64,000 nucleotides of DNA, taken from assembly GCF_900083545.1 (NCBI RefSeq), contig NZ_LT559262.1, positions 2,451,673 to 2,515,672 on the forward strand, written 5' to 3'. Position 1 is the stretch's first letter; the number at the start of each line of letters is the position of its first letter. Position numbers and translations under genes: made by a program. Below the pieces are notes generated by a model. The model saw only the letters and a program-made list of their open reading frames with translations, had not been told where the DNA came from and ran no database searches. This DNA comes from Alistipes provencensis (lineage in GTDB: Bacteria > Bacteroidota > Bacteroidia > Bacteroidales > Rikenellaceae). Positions 25,134 through 35,077 of this stretch are shown here, one piece after another.

Positions 25134-26117
25134 TTAAAAAAGGGGAGTCGGTTGCGGAGTATCCGAAGGGTGTCCATTGCGGACCGTCGGCCATCCGTCG
25201 ACCCACTCGATCTTGTCGAGCAGCAGTTTGCGGCCCCGCGGGTCGCGGGAATCCACGGCGTGATAGAGCAGCCAGTCGTCGCCCGCCTTGTCGGTGATGA
25301 TGTCGGAGTTGTGTCCGGGGCCTGCGAACCGGTCGCTGCGCCGGATGACCACCTCGTAGCCGTTGTCGAGCATCCCTTTCCCAGACTTGTCGGTATAGGG
25401 GCCCATCAGGCTGCGGGAGCGGCCGACGACGGTGGTGTAGGTGCTGTTGAGCCCTTCGCAGCAGGAGCCGATCGAGGCGAAAAGATAGTAGTAGCCGTCC
25501 CGTTTGTGGATGTAGGTCGCTTCGAAAGCCCCTCCGGCAATCTGCTTCGGCTCGCTGCCCGCTTTCACGGCCAGTCCGTCTTTGGTGAGTTCCACGGCAT
25601 AAATGCCCCAGAAACTGCCCCAGAAAAGGTAGTTGCGGCCCCTTTCGCGCACGAATTCCGGGTCGATGGAGTTGAACACGCCGATCGTGTTGCTGCGGAA
25701 CAGGGGGCCGTGGTCCTTGAAAGGTCCCTGCGGGTTGTCCGCCGTCGCCACGCCGATGCCGCACGTTTTGCTTCCGCCCCAGTAGGACATCGAGTAGTAA
25801 AGCAGGTAGTTCTTCTTCAGCCGGTTGATGTCGGGTGCCCAGAGCCCGCCCTTGGGTTCGAACGTGGGACGGGTCTCCTTGCTGAAGGCCGCGCCGACGC
25901 GCTCCCAGTTCACCAAGTCGAAAGAACGGACGATGGGGATGCTGTAACCGTGGCCTTCCGTGGCGTAGAGATAAAAAGAACCGTCGTCGGCGCAGATCAC
26001 CGTGGGATCGGGCATGTCGAAGTCCATGACCGGATTGGTGTAGGTGTTCTGGGCCCGGGCGCTGGGCGAAAGGAGAAAGAGGCCGCAGAGGGGCAGTATT
26101 TTGAGGAGTTTCTTCAT
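25134..26117 (-). CDS. GH43-family glycosidase
   Basis: A 327-residue secreted enzyme with signal peptide (MKKLLKILPLCGLFLLSPSARAQ). It is a single five-bladed propeller: YTNPVMDFDMPDPTVI gives the catalytic base Asp (about 37) and LWAPDINRLKKNYLLYYS forms the second blade. IDPEFVRERGRNYLFWGSF holds the pKa-modulating Asp, and GAFEATYIHKRDGYYYLF holds the acid Glu. GH43 enzymes typically remove alpha-L-arabinofuranose or beta-xylose; the sequence alone does not decide. It lies between the two GH115 genes with gaps of about 21 bases. Confidence 0.88.
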   Translation of the reverse strand: MKKLLKILPLCGLFLLSPSARAQNTYTNPVMDFDMPDPTVICADDGSFYLYATEGHGYSIPIVRSFDLVNWERVGAAFSKETRPTFEPKGGLWAPDINRLKKNYLLYYSMSYWGGSKTCGIGVATADNPQGPFKDHGPLFRSNTIGVFNSIDPEFVRERGRNYLFWGSFWGIYAVELTKDGLAVKAGSEPKQIAGGAFEATYIHKRDGYYYLFASIGSCCEGLNSTYTTVVGRSRSLMGPYTDKSGKGMLDNGYEVVIRRSDRFAGPGHNSDIITDKAGDDWLLYHAVDSRDPRGRKLLLDKIEWVDGWPTVRNGHPSDTPQPTPLF

Positions 26118-26139
26118 CGGGTTTTATTTGTTCTGTCGT

Positions 26140-29091
26140 TTATTGAATGGCTTCGGTCGGGGGAGGTCCGGCGTAGGAGCGTTTCATGCCGCCGAAGTCG
26201 AGCACGATCTTCTGGACCACGACGCCCGGATCTCCGCAGATGATCTTGACGGTGTGCCTGCCGGGACGGTCGATGTGCAGCGTGGTTTTCTTCACGGCGC
26301 AGTTCTTCAGCACGTTTTCGTACCACGCCTGTGCGTATTCGAACGAGGAGGTCGTGGGATTCATCACCGGACCTTCGTCGATCGCCACGCCGTATTTGGT
26401 CTCCGTCGATGAGCTCTCGTGGGCGAACGGGCGGTCGGCGCTCAGCGGGAAGGTGGGCAGCATGTAGGTGTACACGTCGACCGATCCGCTGCTGAAACTG
26501 TAAAAATCGTATTCCAGACGGGGTGTATTGCGACCGCCGGTGCGTTGTGTGCCGCTCAGGGGGTGTCCCATCTGGACGGACTGCTTCTCGTAGCCGAGGT
26601 TGTCGATAAGCGTCATCTTCACTGCGTCGCTTTCGAATTTGCGGTGGAAGCCTGCGGCAGGGATCGAGACGCAGCCGTTGTCCTCCACATACAATCCTTT
26701 GACGGTTTCCGGCGCGGGCGTGGCGGGATTGAATACCGAAACGAGCACAGTCTCCTGTTCACTGCCGGCGCCGATGCGGACCGATCCCAGTATGCGCTCC
26801 CCGACGGGAACCTTCTCCCAGTCGATCTCCACGGTCAGTTCCTGCTGCGTGGCGGTCGTTCCCGACGTGCGGTTGAGGCGAATCCATTCCTCGGATGCCG
26901 CAGCGGTCCAGCCGAGCGGCTTGTCGCCCTTGTTGAACACGTCGATACGCCCCGTGCGGCGGGTGTAGACGTTGAAAGCCGGCAGAGCGTGGAAACTGCG
27001 CTGGCCCCTGAGCACGTCTTCCGACTCCACCCAGACGCCCAGCGAAGGGCCTGCCTGCAGTTGCACGCTGTCCAGCCGGGGCATTTCATAATAGGAACAG
27101 GCGAAGCCCTGACGCGTCGTCATGATCCGGTTCCACTTGCCGCCGAGCAGTTCGTTGTAACCCGTGGTAAGGTTTTGGAGTGAATCGTAATGCGCCCGGA
27201 CCTCGTCGCGCAGCAGGTTGGTGGCGGCCCTGCCCTGCAGGGCGTACCAGCGGTTCCGCTGTCCGCCGAGAATCATCTTGTTGAGCTGCTCCGTAGCCCG
27301 GACAGGATAGTACAGCAATTGGTAGAAAGCAGGTTTCTCAACCTCCGGAAGACCGTTCATCACCTCCTCGGCCAGTTGGCCGATACGGTCGTATTCGGCC
27401 ACGCGCCGGCCGGCCTCCCCATAGTTGGCGCAGGAGAAATCCGTGTCGGTGTTGCGTTCCCGGCCGTGTTTGTCCGTCGCCCACTGATAGCCCCAGCCCA
27501 TCAGTTCGGGCTTGCGCTGGAAGGACAGGTCATAGAACGTCGTGGTGATGTCGCGGAAGGTATCGAAATAGCGGTCGCCGAAAATCCGGCTGAGCGTCCG
27601 GGCTTGGTAATCGGCCGTGTTGGCATAGTCGAACCGGTCAATGTCGTATGCCATGGCCAGAAAGAGGTCGACGGCCGGTTCGCAGGCCTTGATGTCGCCG
27701 GCGTTCAGCAGCCAGATGCGGTCGGCCGTGGCGTCGTAAGCCTTGCGGAGCTCTTCGTACATCAGCGCCGGCGGGGTCGAGGATATCCAGAGGTAGTCGT
27801 GGGGTTTGCCCAGATAGGAGACGTGGTAGTAGACGCCCGAGCGCCCCGAACGTTTCCGCTCGCGTTCGCCACTCAGTCGTTTCATGTAGCCGTAGTTGTC
27901 GTCCGGCCAGATGATCGTCACATCGTCCGGCAGTTCGAGGCCGCCCGAGTAGACCTCCAATACTTCTTTGTACGGGGTGAAGGCCTGCGGGATTTCTTCC
28001 CCGGGTTTGCCCAGTTCGTCGACAAGCAACTGCCGCTGGTCGTGCAGGGCGCCTTCCAACTGGCGGACGCGCTCCTTCATGTCGCTGCTGCCGGTCATGG
28101 CCCGGTCGTGAAGGCCGCGCAGGGCCAGCGTGTAGACGTTTTCATAGGAGGCATTCTCGCGGACGCGCTGGCGCAGTACGCGGTTGATGCCCTCCCTGTT
28201 TTTCACATAGTCCCATTCGCCCATCGTCTTGCGGTCCCATTCGCTGGCGTTGTTGAACAGCAGAGGTTCGCAGTGCACCGACCCCATGACGATGGCGAAC
28301 GAGTCGGCGACCATCTTGTTTTCGGGAATCTTGTTGAACGCCGTGGAGGCTTCATGCATGGCCGGGCAGAGGTAGTTGGCTTTCAGGCGAAGGAGCAGTT
28401 CGCAGACCTTGGCGTAGGTCTTGGGGCCGATATTGCCCCGCTCGGGGTCGAACGTGTGCCGCGCCCAAGGGAGCAGTCCCCAATCCTCGTCGTTGATGAA
28501 CAGACCGCGGTATTTGACCGACGGTGTTTTGGAAACTTCGGGATGAACGTTCAGGTAGAGCGACGTGCGCGGCCTGACGGGAACGTCGGCCCACCAGTAC
28601 CAAGGGTTTACGCCGATGGCCTCCGAAAGGGAGAGAAGTCCGTAGGCGGTTCCCCGGCGGTCGCTGCCGGCGATGACCAGTGCTTTGGAAACGCCCGGGA
28701 ACGGTTTGTCTACCGTTTGGATCAGATAGCGCTCCCAGCTCCCGGCGATCGTATCGGCAGCGATTTTGCGCTGTGCGATCAGTCGGTCGATCAGCGCGCT
28801 CCGGCCGATCGTGCCGGCAATGATCACGTCGGCGTTGCGGGGAAGCTCGTCGCCGGTCGTCGTCAGCCCCTGTCGTCCCGTGACGAGGGCGAGGTCGGCG
28901 GCCAAAAGCTCTGCCGTTTTGCCGACGACCGTCGCGTCGTTGGCATCGTATCGGATGATCGTCTGCCGGTTCGGTGCGGAGAGCCGGAAAACCTCCTTTC
29001 CGGAGGTCTTTTCGCTCAGCCGCACCTGAGCCTGCATGCTTGGACTATGTAGCCCGAGCATACAGGTGATCAGGATCAGCGTTTTTTTCAT
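26140..29091 (-). CDS. GH115 alpha-glucuronidase (second of two)
   Basis: A 983-residue secreted paralogue of the product of 22164-25112. Shared landmarks are GSDRRGTAYGLLSLSEAIGV, VKYRGLFINDEDWGL, NYLCPAMHEASTAFNKIP, MGSVHCEPLLFNNASEWD and a C-terminal beta region with CVSIPAAGFHRKFESD. It differs from the other copy through a longer central insertion (WATDKHGRERNTDTDFSC) and many substitutions. This points to an old duplication with different linkage or substituent preference rather than a recent copy. It follows the SDR gene by 19 bases. Confidence 0.9.
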   Translation of the reverse strand: MKKTLILITCMLGLHSPSMQAQVRLSEKTSGKEVFRLSAPNRQTIIRYDANDATVVGKTAELLAADLALVTGRQGLTTTGDELPRNADVIIAGTIGRSALIDRLIAQRKIAADTIAGSWERYLIQTVDKPFPGVSKALVIAGSDRRGTAYGLLSLSEAIGVNPWYWWADVPVRPRTSLYLNVHPEVSKTPSVKYRGLFINDEDWGLLPWARHTFDPERGNIGPKTYAKVCELLLRLKANYLCPAMHEASTAFNKIPENKMVADSFAIVMGSVHCEPLLFNNASEWDRKTMGEWDYVKNREGINRVLRQRVRENASYENVYTLALRGLHDRAMTGSSDMKERVRQLEGALHDQRQLLVDELGKPGEEIPQAFTPYKEVLEVYSGGLELPDDVTIIWPDDNYGYMKRLSGERERKRSGRSGVYYHVSYLGKPHDYLWISSTPPALMYEELRKAYDATADRIWLLNAGDIKACEPAVDLFLAMAYDIDRFDYANTADYQARTLSRIFGDRYFDTFRDITTTFYDLSFQRKPELMGWGYQWATDKHGRERNTDTDFSCANYGEAGRRVAEYDRIGQLAEEVMNGLPEVEKPAFYQLLYYPVRATEQLNKMILGGQRNRWYALQGRAATNLLRDEVRAHYDSLQNLTTGYNELLGGKWNRIMTTRQGFACSYYEMPRLDSVQLQAGPSLGVWVESEDVLRGQRSFHALPAFNVYTRRTGRIDVFNKGDKPLGWTAAASEEWIRLNRTSGTTATQQELTVEIDWEKVPVGERILGSVRIGAGSEQETVLVSVFNPATPAPETVKGLYVEDNGCVSIPAAGFHRKFESDAVKMTLIDNLGYEKQSVQMGHPLSGTQRTGGRNTPRLEYDFYSFSSGSVDVYTYMLPTFPLSADRPFAHESSSTETKYGVAIDEGPVMNPTTSSFEYAQAWYENVLKNCAVKKTTLHIDRPGRHTVKIICGDPGVVVQKIVLDFGGMKRSYAGPPPTEAIQ

Positions 29092-29110
29092 CTCGGTTCC
29101 GTTTTTCCGT

Positions 29111-29914
29111 TTATACTGCGCTGAACGAACTGAATCCGCCGTCGACCGGAATAACGGCGCCGGTGATGAAGCTCGCTTCGTCCGAACAGAGGAATTTCAC
29201 GATACCGTTCAGTTCGGAGATGTCGCCGAAGCGTCCCATCGGCGTATGGGCCATTACTTTTTTACTGCGTTCGGTGTAGGAACCGTCCGGATTGATCAGT
29301 ACTGCCCGGTTTTGGTCGCCGATGAAAAAGCCCGGAGCGATGGCGTTGACACGAATCTTGTCGCTGAATTTGAGCGCCATCTCCATAGCCATCCACTGGG
29401 TGAAGATGTTGATCGAGCTTTTGGCCATCGAGTAGCCCAGCACGCGCGTGATCGCCGAATAGGTCGCCATCGAGGAGACGTTGATCATCACGCCGTATTT
29501 CTGCTCGGCCATCGCTTTGCCAAACACCAGACAGGGATAGACCGAACCGTACATGTTCAGGTCGATCACCCGGTTGAGGTCTTCGACCTTCATGTCGAAA
29601 ACCGTCTGGTCCTCACGAAGCGTCGCACCGGGAAGGTTGCCTCCGGCGGCGTTGACCAGAATGTCGATATGGTCCCAGCGTTCGAGTATCTTCTTTTTCA
29701 CGCTTTCGAGGCTTTCGGTGTCGAGGACGTTACAGGTAAATCCTGCGATCTCCCCGTAAGGGGAGAGTTCCGCCACTCTCCTGTCGATGTTTTCCTGACG
29801 GATGTCGAGGATGACTACGTTCACTCCGGCCTTGACCAGACTGCCGGAGATATTTCCTCCCAGCACACCGCCTCCGCCTGTTACAATGGCAACTTTGCCT
29901 TTTAAATCACTCAT
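29111..29914 (-). CDS. SDR-family oxidoreductase, probable D-mannonate (fructuronate) oxidoreductase
   Basis: This 267-residue cytoplasmic short-chain dehydrogenase has the NAD(P) loop TGGGGVLGG (12-20), NAAGGN (88-93), a Ser near 148 and the catalytic YSMAK (Tyr161, Lys165). The sequence resembles the SDR-type mannonate oxidoreductases found with uxuA in Bacteroidota and Firmicutes. These interconvert fructuronate and mannonate. The presence of uxuA at 44591 in the same region, and two alpha-glucuronidases in the operon, support this job. Gluconate-type SDRs are an alternative that sequence reading cannot exclude. Confidence 0.75.
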   Translation of the reverse strand: MSDLKGKVAIVTGGGGVLGGNISGSLVKAGVNVVILDIRQENIDRRVAELSPYGEIAGFTCNVLDTESLESVKKKILERWDHIDILVNAAGGNLPGATLREDQTVFDMKVEDLNRVIDLNMYGSVYPCLVFGKAMAEQKYGVMINVSSMATYSAITRVLGYSMAKSSINIFTQWMAMEMALKFSDKIRVNAIAPGFFIGDQNRAVLINPDGSYTERSKKVMAHTPMGRFGDISELNGIVKFLCSDEASFITGAVIPVDGGFSSFSAV

Positions 29915-29944
29915 TTCTTTGTTGTGTTTATTTGGATCGTGTAT

Positions 29945-31369
29945 TTATTCTTCGCCCGAAGGAACGACCACGGGTTCTTCCCAGCCGACCGGCGTGCCGA
30001 AATTCGGCGTGTCGTCGGCGTTCCATCCGAAACGCTGTACGAACGTATAGCGGTAGGTCTCGTACCCGTCCTCGCGGAACCGTTTCGTGTGGTAGACGAT
30101 CCAGTCTTCGGTTTCGTCGGGGGACTTGGTGAACGAGCAATGGCCGACGCCGTGGACTCCTCCCGGCTCGCCGTTGACGCCCTCTTGGTAGGTGTTGTCC
30201 TTGGCCTGAATGTCGTCGTTGCGGAAAAAGACGTAGGATGCTGACTTTTTCCAGTTTTCGGGCTTCATCGGGTCTTTCTGCATATCATCCAGTTCCAGAT
30301 AGGCCAGCCGATACTGCTTGGTCCATGAGCCGTTGCAGGAGTAGACGATGAAGGCCTTGTTGCCATGCTTGATCATGGCAGGGCCCTCTTCAATGGTAGA
30401 TGTCAGCAGTTCCCATGGCTGGTCGGGGTCGGAGAGCTTCACCCGGCTGGAACCGATGGTGCAGGGATCTTTCATCTTGGCGATGAAGAGACTCTGCGTG
30501 GTGGAACCGACCGGGTTGCCTGACCAGACGGCGTAGAGCGTTCCGTTGATCTCCATGACGTTCAGGTCGATGGCGAAATACTCCGTGTTCTCCAACGTGG
30601 GGGTGATGCCTTCGGTGTAGTGGTCGCCCGTGTAGAGCATGCCCATGTCCTCCCACTCCCCGAACGGGTCGGAACTCTTGGCGCGCAGAACGCCGCTGCG
30701 CTGCGAATAGTAATGTCCGCCAAATTCCGAGGTGGGTCGGCCTGCAGTGTAGTAGATGTACCAGCCTCCGTCGATGTAATGCAATTCGGGGGCCCAGTAG
30801 TTGGCGATATTCCATGGTTTGTTTCCTTCCGTATCTTTGGGAGCGGCGAAGATTTGTTGCGTGCTTGTCAACTCGGTGAGCTTTTTCGATCGGGATAAGT
30901 TGATGCCGTTTCCCTGAGCCTTGCACAAGTAGTACCAGCCGTCATGCTGGATGATCCACGGGTCGGGAACTCCGCCGAGCGGATTGGTGAAGGTTTTGTC
31001 GCCCTGCGTCACACGCAGTTTCACCGGCTCGACGCCCTCTGCGCTGAACATCACTTCGCCCGAACGGGAAGTCACCGTACTGGCCTCGTAGCGGATTTTT
31101 ACGGAGTTGCTTTTCTCGCCCTCCCGCACGGGGACATCGATCCACCCGGCAAGCGGTTCGACGGTCCACGAGGTGTTGCTGCTGACCGAGACATTGAACT
31201 CCCCGGATGCGGTACCTACGGTTTTCGTCGTGGGAAGAATGCTTAGGAAAGGCTTGCTTCCGGGGTCCGGGCCCTTGTTGCCTCCATCGGATTCCGATGA
31301 TCCTCCTTCGCATGCGCAAAGGAGAATCATCAGGATCCCTGTTCCGAATTTCAGGTAGCTGCTTTTCAT
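29945..31369 (-). CDS. BACON-GH43 surface lipoprotein
   Basis: A 474-residue lipoprotein with lipobox LCAC (Cys20) followed by a Gly/Ser/Asp-rich linker typical of surface export in this phylum. A BACON-type beta sandwich spans about 41-122 (SSNTSWTVEPLAGWIDVP), then a GH43 propeller. FTNPLGGVPDPWII carries the base Asp (about 136), NYWAPELHYIDGGWYIYYT is the second blade, and STIEEGPAMIKHGNKAFIVY contains the acid Glu region. It probably trims arabinose or xylose at the cell surface. It sits between a SUMF1-like gene and the SDR gene. Confidence 0.88.
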   Translation of the reverse strand: MKSSYLKFGTGILMILLCACEGGSSESDGGNKGPDPGSKPFLSILPTTKTVGTASGEFNVSVSSNTSWTVEPLAGWIDVPVREGEKSNSVKIRYEASTVTSRSGEVMFSAEGVEPVKLRVTQGDKTFTNPLGGVPDPWIIQHDGWYYLCKAQGNGINLSRSKKLTELTSTQQIFAAPKDTEGNKPWNIANYWAPELHYIDGGWYIYYTAGRPTSEFGGHYYSQRSGVLRAKSSDPFGEWEDMGMLYTGDHYTEGITPTLENTEYFAIDLNVMEINGTLYAVWSGNPVGSTTQSLFIAKMKDPCTIGSSRVKLSDPDQPWELLTSTIEEGPAMIKHGNKAFIVYSCNGSWTKQYRLAYLELDDMQKDPMKPENWKKSASYVFFRNDDIQAKDNTYQEGVNGEPGGVHGVGHCSFTKSPDETEDWIVYHTKRFREDGYETYRYTFVQRFGWNADDTPNFGTPVGWEEPVVVPSGEE

Positions 31370-31379
31370 CGTGACCGGT

Positions 31380-33218
31380 TTAATCGAGGGTTGCAGGGAG
31401 CTTCGTCATGACGATGCGCATGCCGGAGTGGTTGCCGCAGTCGGTATTGCCGTTGCCCGCCCGGCCTCGGCGTCCGAGAAGCTGGTAGTCTTTGGACTGG
31501 TTTGCGTTGAAGTGTCGGAAGCTGCCGCCCCGGATACATCTCGGCTGGCCCGTGAGGTCGTTGGTGTTCTTGTTGCACGGATCTACGGCGCCGTCCTTGT
31601 AGAAGAAATCGGCGTACACATCTTCGCAATATTCGAACGTGTTCCCGCTCATGTCGTAGATGCCCAGTTCGTTTGCCTTCAGCGAACCGACGTTCTGAGG
31701 ACCGACGGTACTGTTGGTGCGGACTCCGACTTCTCCGGCCGTGTCGCTGCCGCTGAACAGGTAGCCCCGGCTCTTGTTACCGCCGCGGGCCGCATATTCC
31801 CACTCCGCCTCGGTCGGGAGACGCACCTCCACGCCGAGTTCGGCCGAAAGCCAGCGGCAGTACTCATAGGCGCACAGCCATGTGATGCTGGCCGCAGGGC
31901 GGAGGGCACAACCGGTATTGGGTTCGAATACCGAGGTCCCGCCGTCCATCGGCGCCTTGAACGAGAAGGGTCGCGTGTTTGTGGCGCCGAAGAGATAGGT
32001 GTTGTAAACAAGGCTCGTAGACCGGTTGATGGGATGGCTGTTCAGGAAGGTACAGATCTGTTCGCAGGTCACCTGATAGCGGCAGATGTAGAAATTCTTG
32101 GTCAGCGTTACCGAGTGTACGGTCTCCGTGTTCAGCGTGTTGCCGCTGTACAGGTTGGGAACGGTCGCCGATTCGGGATAGCCCATCTGGAAAGAACCTT
32201 TCTCCACGAGGACCATGTCGTCGAGCGTGATGCCCGGCAGGATGCTGCCCGTTTTGGTGGTGAAGGTCATCTGTTCGCCGTAATGCGTACCGCTGGAGTT
32301 CTTGGCATAGGCTCGTACATGGTAGGTTTTGCCCTTCTCGAAGCCCGTGGCCAGCAGGTTGAAAGTGCCCACGGTGCCGCTGATCATCTTGAACTGGTCA
32401 GTCTCGATGGTCGGGTTTTCATGCTCGCTCCAACAGAATCCGCGTTCGACCGAGGGATCCGACTCGTTCTTCATCGTTTCGCCGAAGAGATAGGCCGTTT
32501 TATATCCGGGATACGGGTCTTTGGTGACGATGAAATTGATGGTCCGGAATCCGACCTGCTCGCCGTAGGTGATCTGTCCGCCTGCCGTTTTGATATAGGG
32601 GCGGACGTAATACTGCATGTTTTGCTTCAGGTCGGTGAGTTCGGCCGAGAAATCGCGGCCCCCGACCGTGAACAGCACCTCGTCGTCGACCGTCGGCTCG
32701 ACCGTCTGCGAGAAGCAGACGCCGATCTGGGCGATGTCGTTGCCGCCGTCGGATGCCATGGTCATCTTGACGGTGGCGGAGGACGGAGTGATCCCGGTGA
32801 CGCTTTCGATCAGGCACCAACCCTCCTCGGGCCGGTCTTTGGTCGTGAAGGCAACCGGGTTGCCATAGTGCACCGTGCTGCCGTCCGAGACATAGGCCCG
32901 GGCGTAGTAGTAGGTGTTGGCCGTGAGGCCGGTGATCTGCACGGAGAAGCTGTGTTTCGCCGCATCGTCCGTCGAAACGGCCTTGCTGTCGGCGACGGTG
33001 GGGTCGGGGAGGGTGCTCCAGCAGATGCCCCGTTCGGTCAGCGCGGCTGCGTTGCCTTTGGTGAGGTAGCCGCTGCCGACGGCCGTGTTGGTCCCGACCG
33101 ACGCGAAATCGAGGGTGGTTACCTGCACGCCGGGTTCGGTAATCTCTTCGTCCTTGCAGGAGAACAGGAGCGGTATGGTCACAAAAGTCAGTGCCAGTAA
33201 TTTCACGATGAATTTCAT
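31380..33218 (-). CDS. Lipoprotein with Fn3/Ig-like repeats and SUMF1 (formylglycine-generating-like) domain
   Basis: The 612-residue lipoprotein has lipobox LFSC (Cys21). Three beta repeats follow, each ending with the same pattern (YYARAYVSDGSTVHYGNPVA, YYVRPYIKTAGGQITYGEQV, YHVRAYAKNSSGTHYGEQM). The C-terminal 270 residues form a SUMF1/FGE-like domain: MVLVEKGSFQMGYPE, YQVTCEQICTFLNSHP, RLPTEAEWEYAARGG, GIYDMSGNTFEYCED, RCIRGGSFRH and CGNHSGMRIV. No sulfatase gene is in the window, so true formylglycine formation on a sulfatase is not supported. A role as surface glycan-binding or structural protein is plausible. It follows the second SusD. Confidence 0.8.
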   Translation of the reverse strand: MKFIVKLLALTFVTIPLLFSCKDEEITEPGVQVTTLDFASVGTNTAVGSGYLTKGNAAALTERGICWSTLPDPTVADSKAVSTDDAAKHSFSVQITGLTANTYYYARAYVSDGSTVHYGNPVAFTTKDRPEEGWCLIESVTGITPSSATVKMTMASDGGNDIAQIGVCFSQTVEPTVDDEVLFTVGGRDFSAELTDLKQNMQYYVRPYIKTAGGQITYGEQVGFRTINFIVTKDPYPGYKTAYLFGETMKNESDPSVERGFCWSEHENPTIETDQFKMISGTVGTFNLLATGFEKGKTYHVRAYAKNSSGTHYGEQMTFTTKTGSILPGITLDDMVLVEKGSFQMGYPESATVPNLYSGNTLNTETVHSVTLTKNFYICRYQVTCEQICTFLNSHPINRSTSLVYNTYLFGATNTRPFSFKAPMDGGTSVFEPNTGCALRPAASITWLCAYEYCRWLSAELGVEVRLPTEAEWEYAARGGNKSRGYLFSGSDTAGEVGVRTNSTVGPQNVGSLKANELGIYDMSGNTFEYCEDVYADFFYKDGAVDPCNKNTNDLTGQPRCIRGGSFRHFNANQSKDYQLLGRRGRAGNGNTDCGNHSGMRIVMTKLPATLD

Positions 33219-33230
33219 AACGACTGTTTT

Positions 33231-35057
33231 TTAGTTGACTTGTTTCGGAGACCAGCCCCAATTCTGCACGAGATTGGAATTCTTGTTTATCTCCGACTGC
33301 GGAATGGGCATCAGGTTCATGTGATCTTCGTAAATGCGGTTTTCGAATTTGCGGGATTTGTAAACCTTGGTGAGGTCGTCGTCCTTGAGCGTGATGTCGA
33401 GCTCGTGTGCCTCCCGCTGGGTCTGCGTACCGATCATCCAGCGGCGGATGTCCCAGAAACGATGCTCTTCGAAGGCGAACTCCACACGGCGTTCGTTTTG
33501 GATGAACTTGCGCACGTTCTCCTGATTGAGCACCCAACCCCGGTTCCGGAACGTCTCGTCCAAGCCCGGCATACCGGCACGCGAGCGGACTTGGTCGATG
33601 GCCCAGCGGATGCCGTCCGCCGGAGCCGATGCGGGATCGGCATAGTACTCGTTCAGCGCCTCGGCGTACATCAGCAGAATGTCGGCGTAGCGGATCAGGT
33701 GGTAGGAGTTGGGCAAAGTCGGGGCCGTCGAGGCCGAGGGGTTCAGGTCGGGGTCCATGTACTTGCGCAGGAAATAACCCGTGCGTGAATACCCGGTGAT
33801 ATAATGCTTGCCGTCGCTCTTCTCCGAGGTGACCTCCCGGTGCCATGTGTCGAACCGAATGTCGCAGAAGACCGATTCATCGTGCCAGATCGTGGCGTTC
33901 AGACGCGGATCGCGGTCGGCGAAGGGGTTGAGCGGACGGTATCCGGAACCCTCCTGCTCGGGCAGCATGCCGTTTTTCATCTCATAGGCCATCACCAGAT
34001 CGTGGGTGGGCAGTGTGTAGCATACCGGGGTTCCCTTGCCGCGTACAAGCATGAAGTCGAACGGCAGGTTGTTGAAATAGATGTCGATGCTGGGACCGCG
34101 CAGGTAGGGGAAGATAGCTTCCTCGATCGGGGCCCGGACACAGAACAGCGTTTCGTATTCCGTCTTGGTCCCGGTTTTGGCCCGGTAAAGATCGTAGAAT
34201 CCCAGATCGATAACGTCTTTGAGCGCTTTGGCTGCGGTGTTCCAACGTTCCCTGTCATAGTCGGGATAGCGCCACAGCGAAACATTGGGATCGGCCGAGT
34301 CGTATTGGGAAAAGTCGGCCGGGCGGTTGAACAGCGGGCTGGCGGCCATCAGCAGGACCTTGGCCTTCAGCGCTAAGGCAATGCCTTCGTTGGCACGGCC
34401 GAAGTTGCCTCCGAACAGTCCGTAGCGGGTGGCGTCTTCGCCGCGCAGGGATTTGAGCAGTTCGGCTGCATTCTCGCACTCTCCGACGATGAAATCGAGG
34501 ATGGTTTTGAACGAGTCGCGTTCCGATTTGATTTCAGGGTCGTCCATCGACAGCACCTTGGTGATGAGCGGTACGCCGCCGAAGGCTCTCAGCAGTTCGG
34601 AGTAGAAGTAGGCGCGCAGGAAGATGACTTGGGCGCGCAGGTATTCGATGTCCAGCCGGGTGGTGATGCCGGACTCCTCTTCGATCAGGTGGTAATTCTC
34701 CAGAAACTTATTGCAGGCGCGGATCTGGGCGTAACTGTTGGTCCAGATGAATCCCAGCGGGTTGTCTGCGGCGTTCCAGTTGCCGGTGTTGTAACGGTGG
34801 GCTGCGGAATTGAGCGGGCGGGCCTCGCCGTTGTCGGTGGCGCAGTCCATGTATGCGCCTCCCCAGCCCGATACGCCGTATCCGGTGCTGATGATGTTGT
34901 AGTAGATGTCGTTGACGAAATAGCGGGCGTAGGTGCCGCTTCGGAAGACGTCCTTCTCATACAGGTCGCCCACATCCTCTTTGTCCATCAGCGACGAGGC
35001 GTCCTGACACGAAAGCATCGGCAGGCATAACAACAGTATATAAACGATCTTTTTCAT
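33231..35057 (-). CDS. SusD/RagB nutrient-binding lipoprotein (pair with 35078-38092)
   Basis: A 608-residue lipoprotein (MKKIVYILLLCLPMLSC, Cys17) with the SusD-like helical fold. Typical segments are YLRAQVIFLRAYFYSELLRAFGGVPLI, LALKAKVLLMAASPLFN, YADILLMYAEALNEY and IQNERRVEFAFEEHRFWDIRRW. It caps the adjacent SusC porin and helps capture oligosaccharides at the cell surface. It starts 20 bases after the SusC stop. Confidence 0.93.
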   Translation of the reverse strand: MKKIVYILLLCLPMLSCQDASSLMDKEDVGDLYEKDVFRSGTYARYFVNDIYYNIISTGYGVSGWGGAYMDCATDNGEARPLNSAAHRYNTGNWNAADNPLGFIWTNSYAQIRACNKFLENYHLIEEESGITTRLDIEYLRAQVIFLRAYFYSELLRAFGGVPLITKVLSMDDPEIKSERDSFKTILDFIVGECENAAELLKSLRGEDATRYGLFGGNFGRANEGIALALKAKVLLMAASPLFNRPADFSQYDSADPNVSLWRYPDYDRERWNTAAKALKDVIDLGFYDLYRAKTGTKTEYETLFCVRAPIEEAIFPYLRGPSIDIYFNNLPFDFMLVRGKGTPVCYTLPTHDLVMAYEMKNGMLPEQEGSGYRPLNPFADRDPRLNATIWHDESVFCDIRFDTWHREVTSEKSDGKHYITGYSRTGYFLRKYMDPDLNPSASTAPTLPNSYHLIRYADILLMYAEALNEYYADPASAPADGIRWAIDQVRSRAGMPGLDETFRNRGWVLNQENVRKFIQNERRVEFAFEEHRFWDIRRWMIGTQTQREAHELDITLKDDDLTKVYKSRKFENRIYEDHMNLMPIPQSEINKNSNLVQNWGWSPKQVN

Positions 35058-35077
35058 GTAGCTTCGTAATTTGAAGG

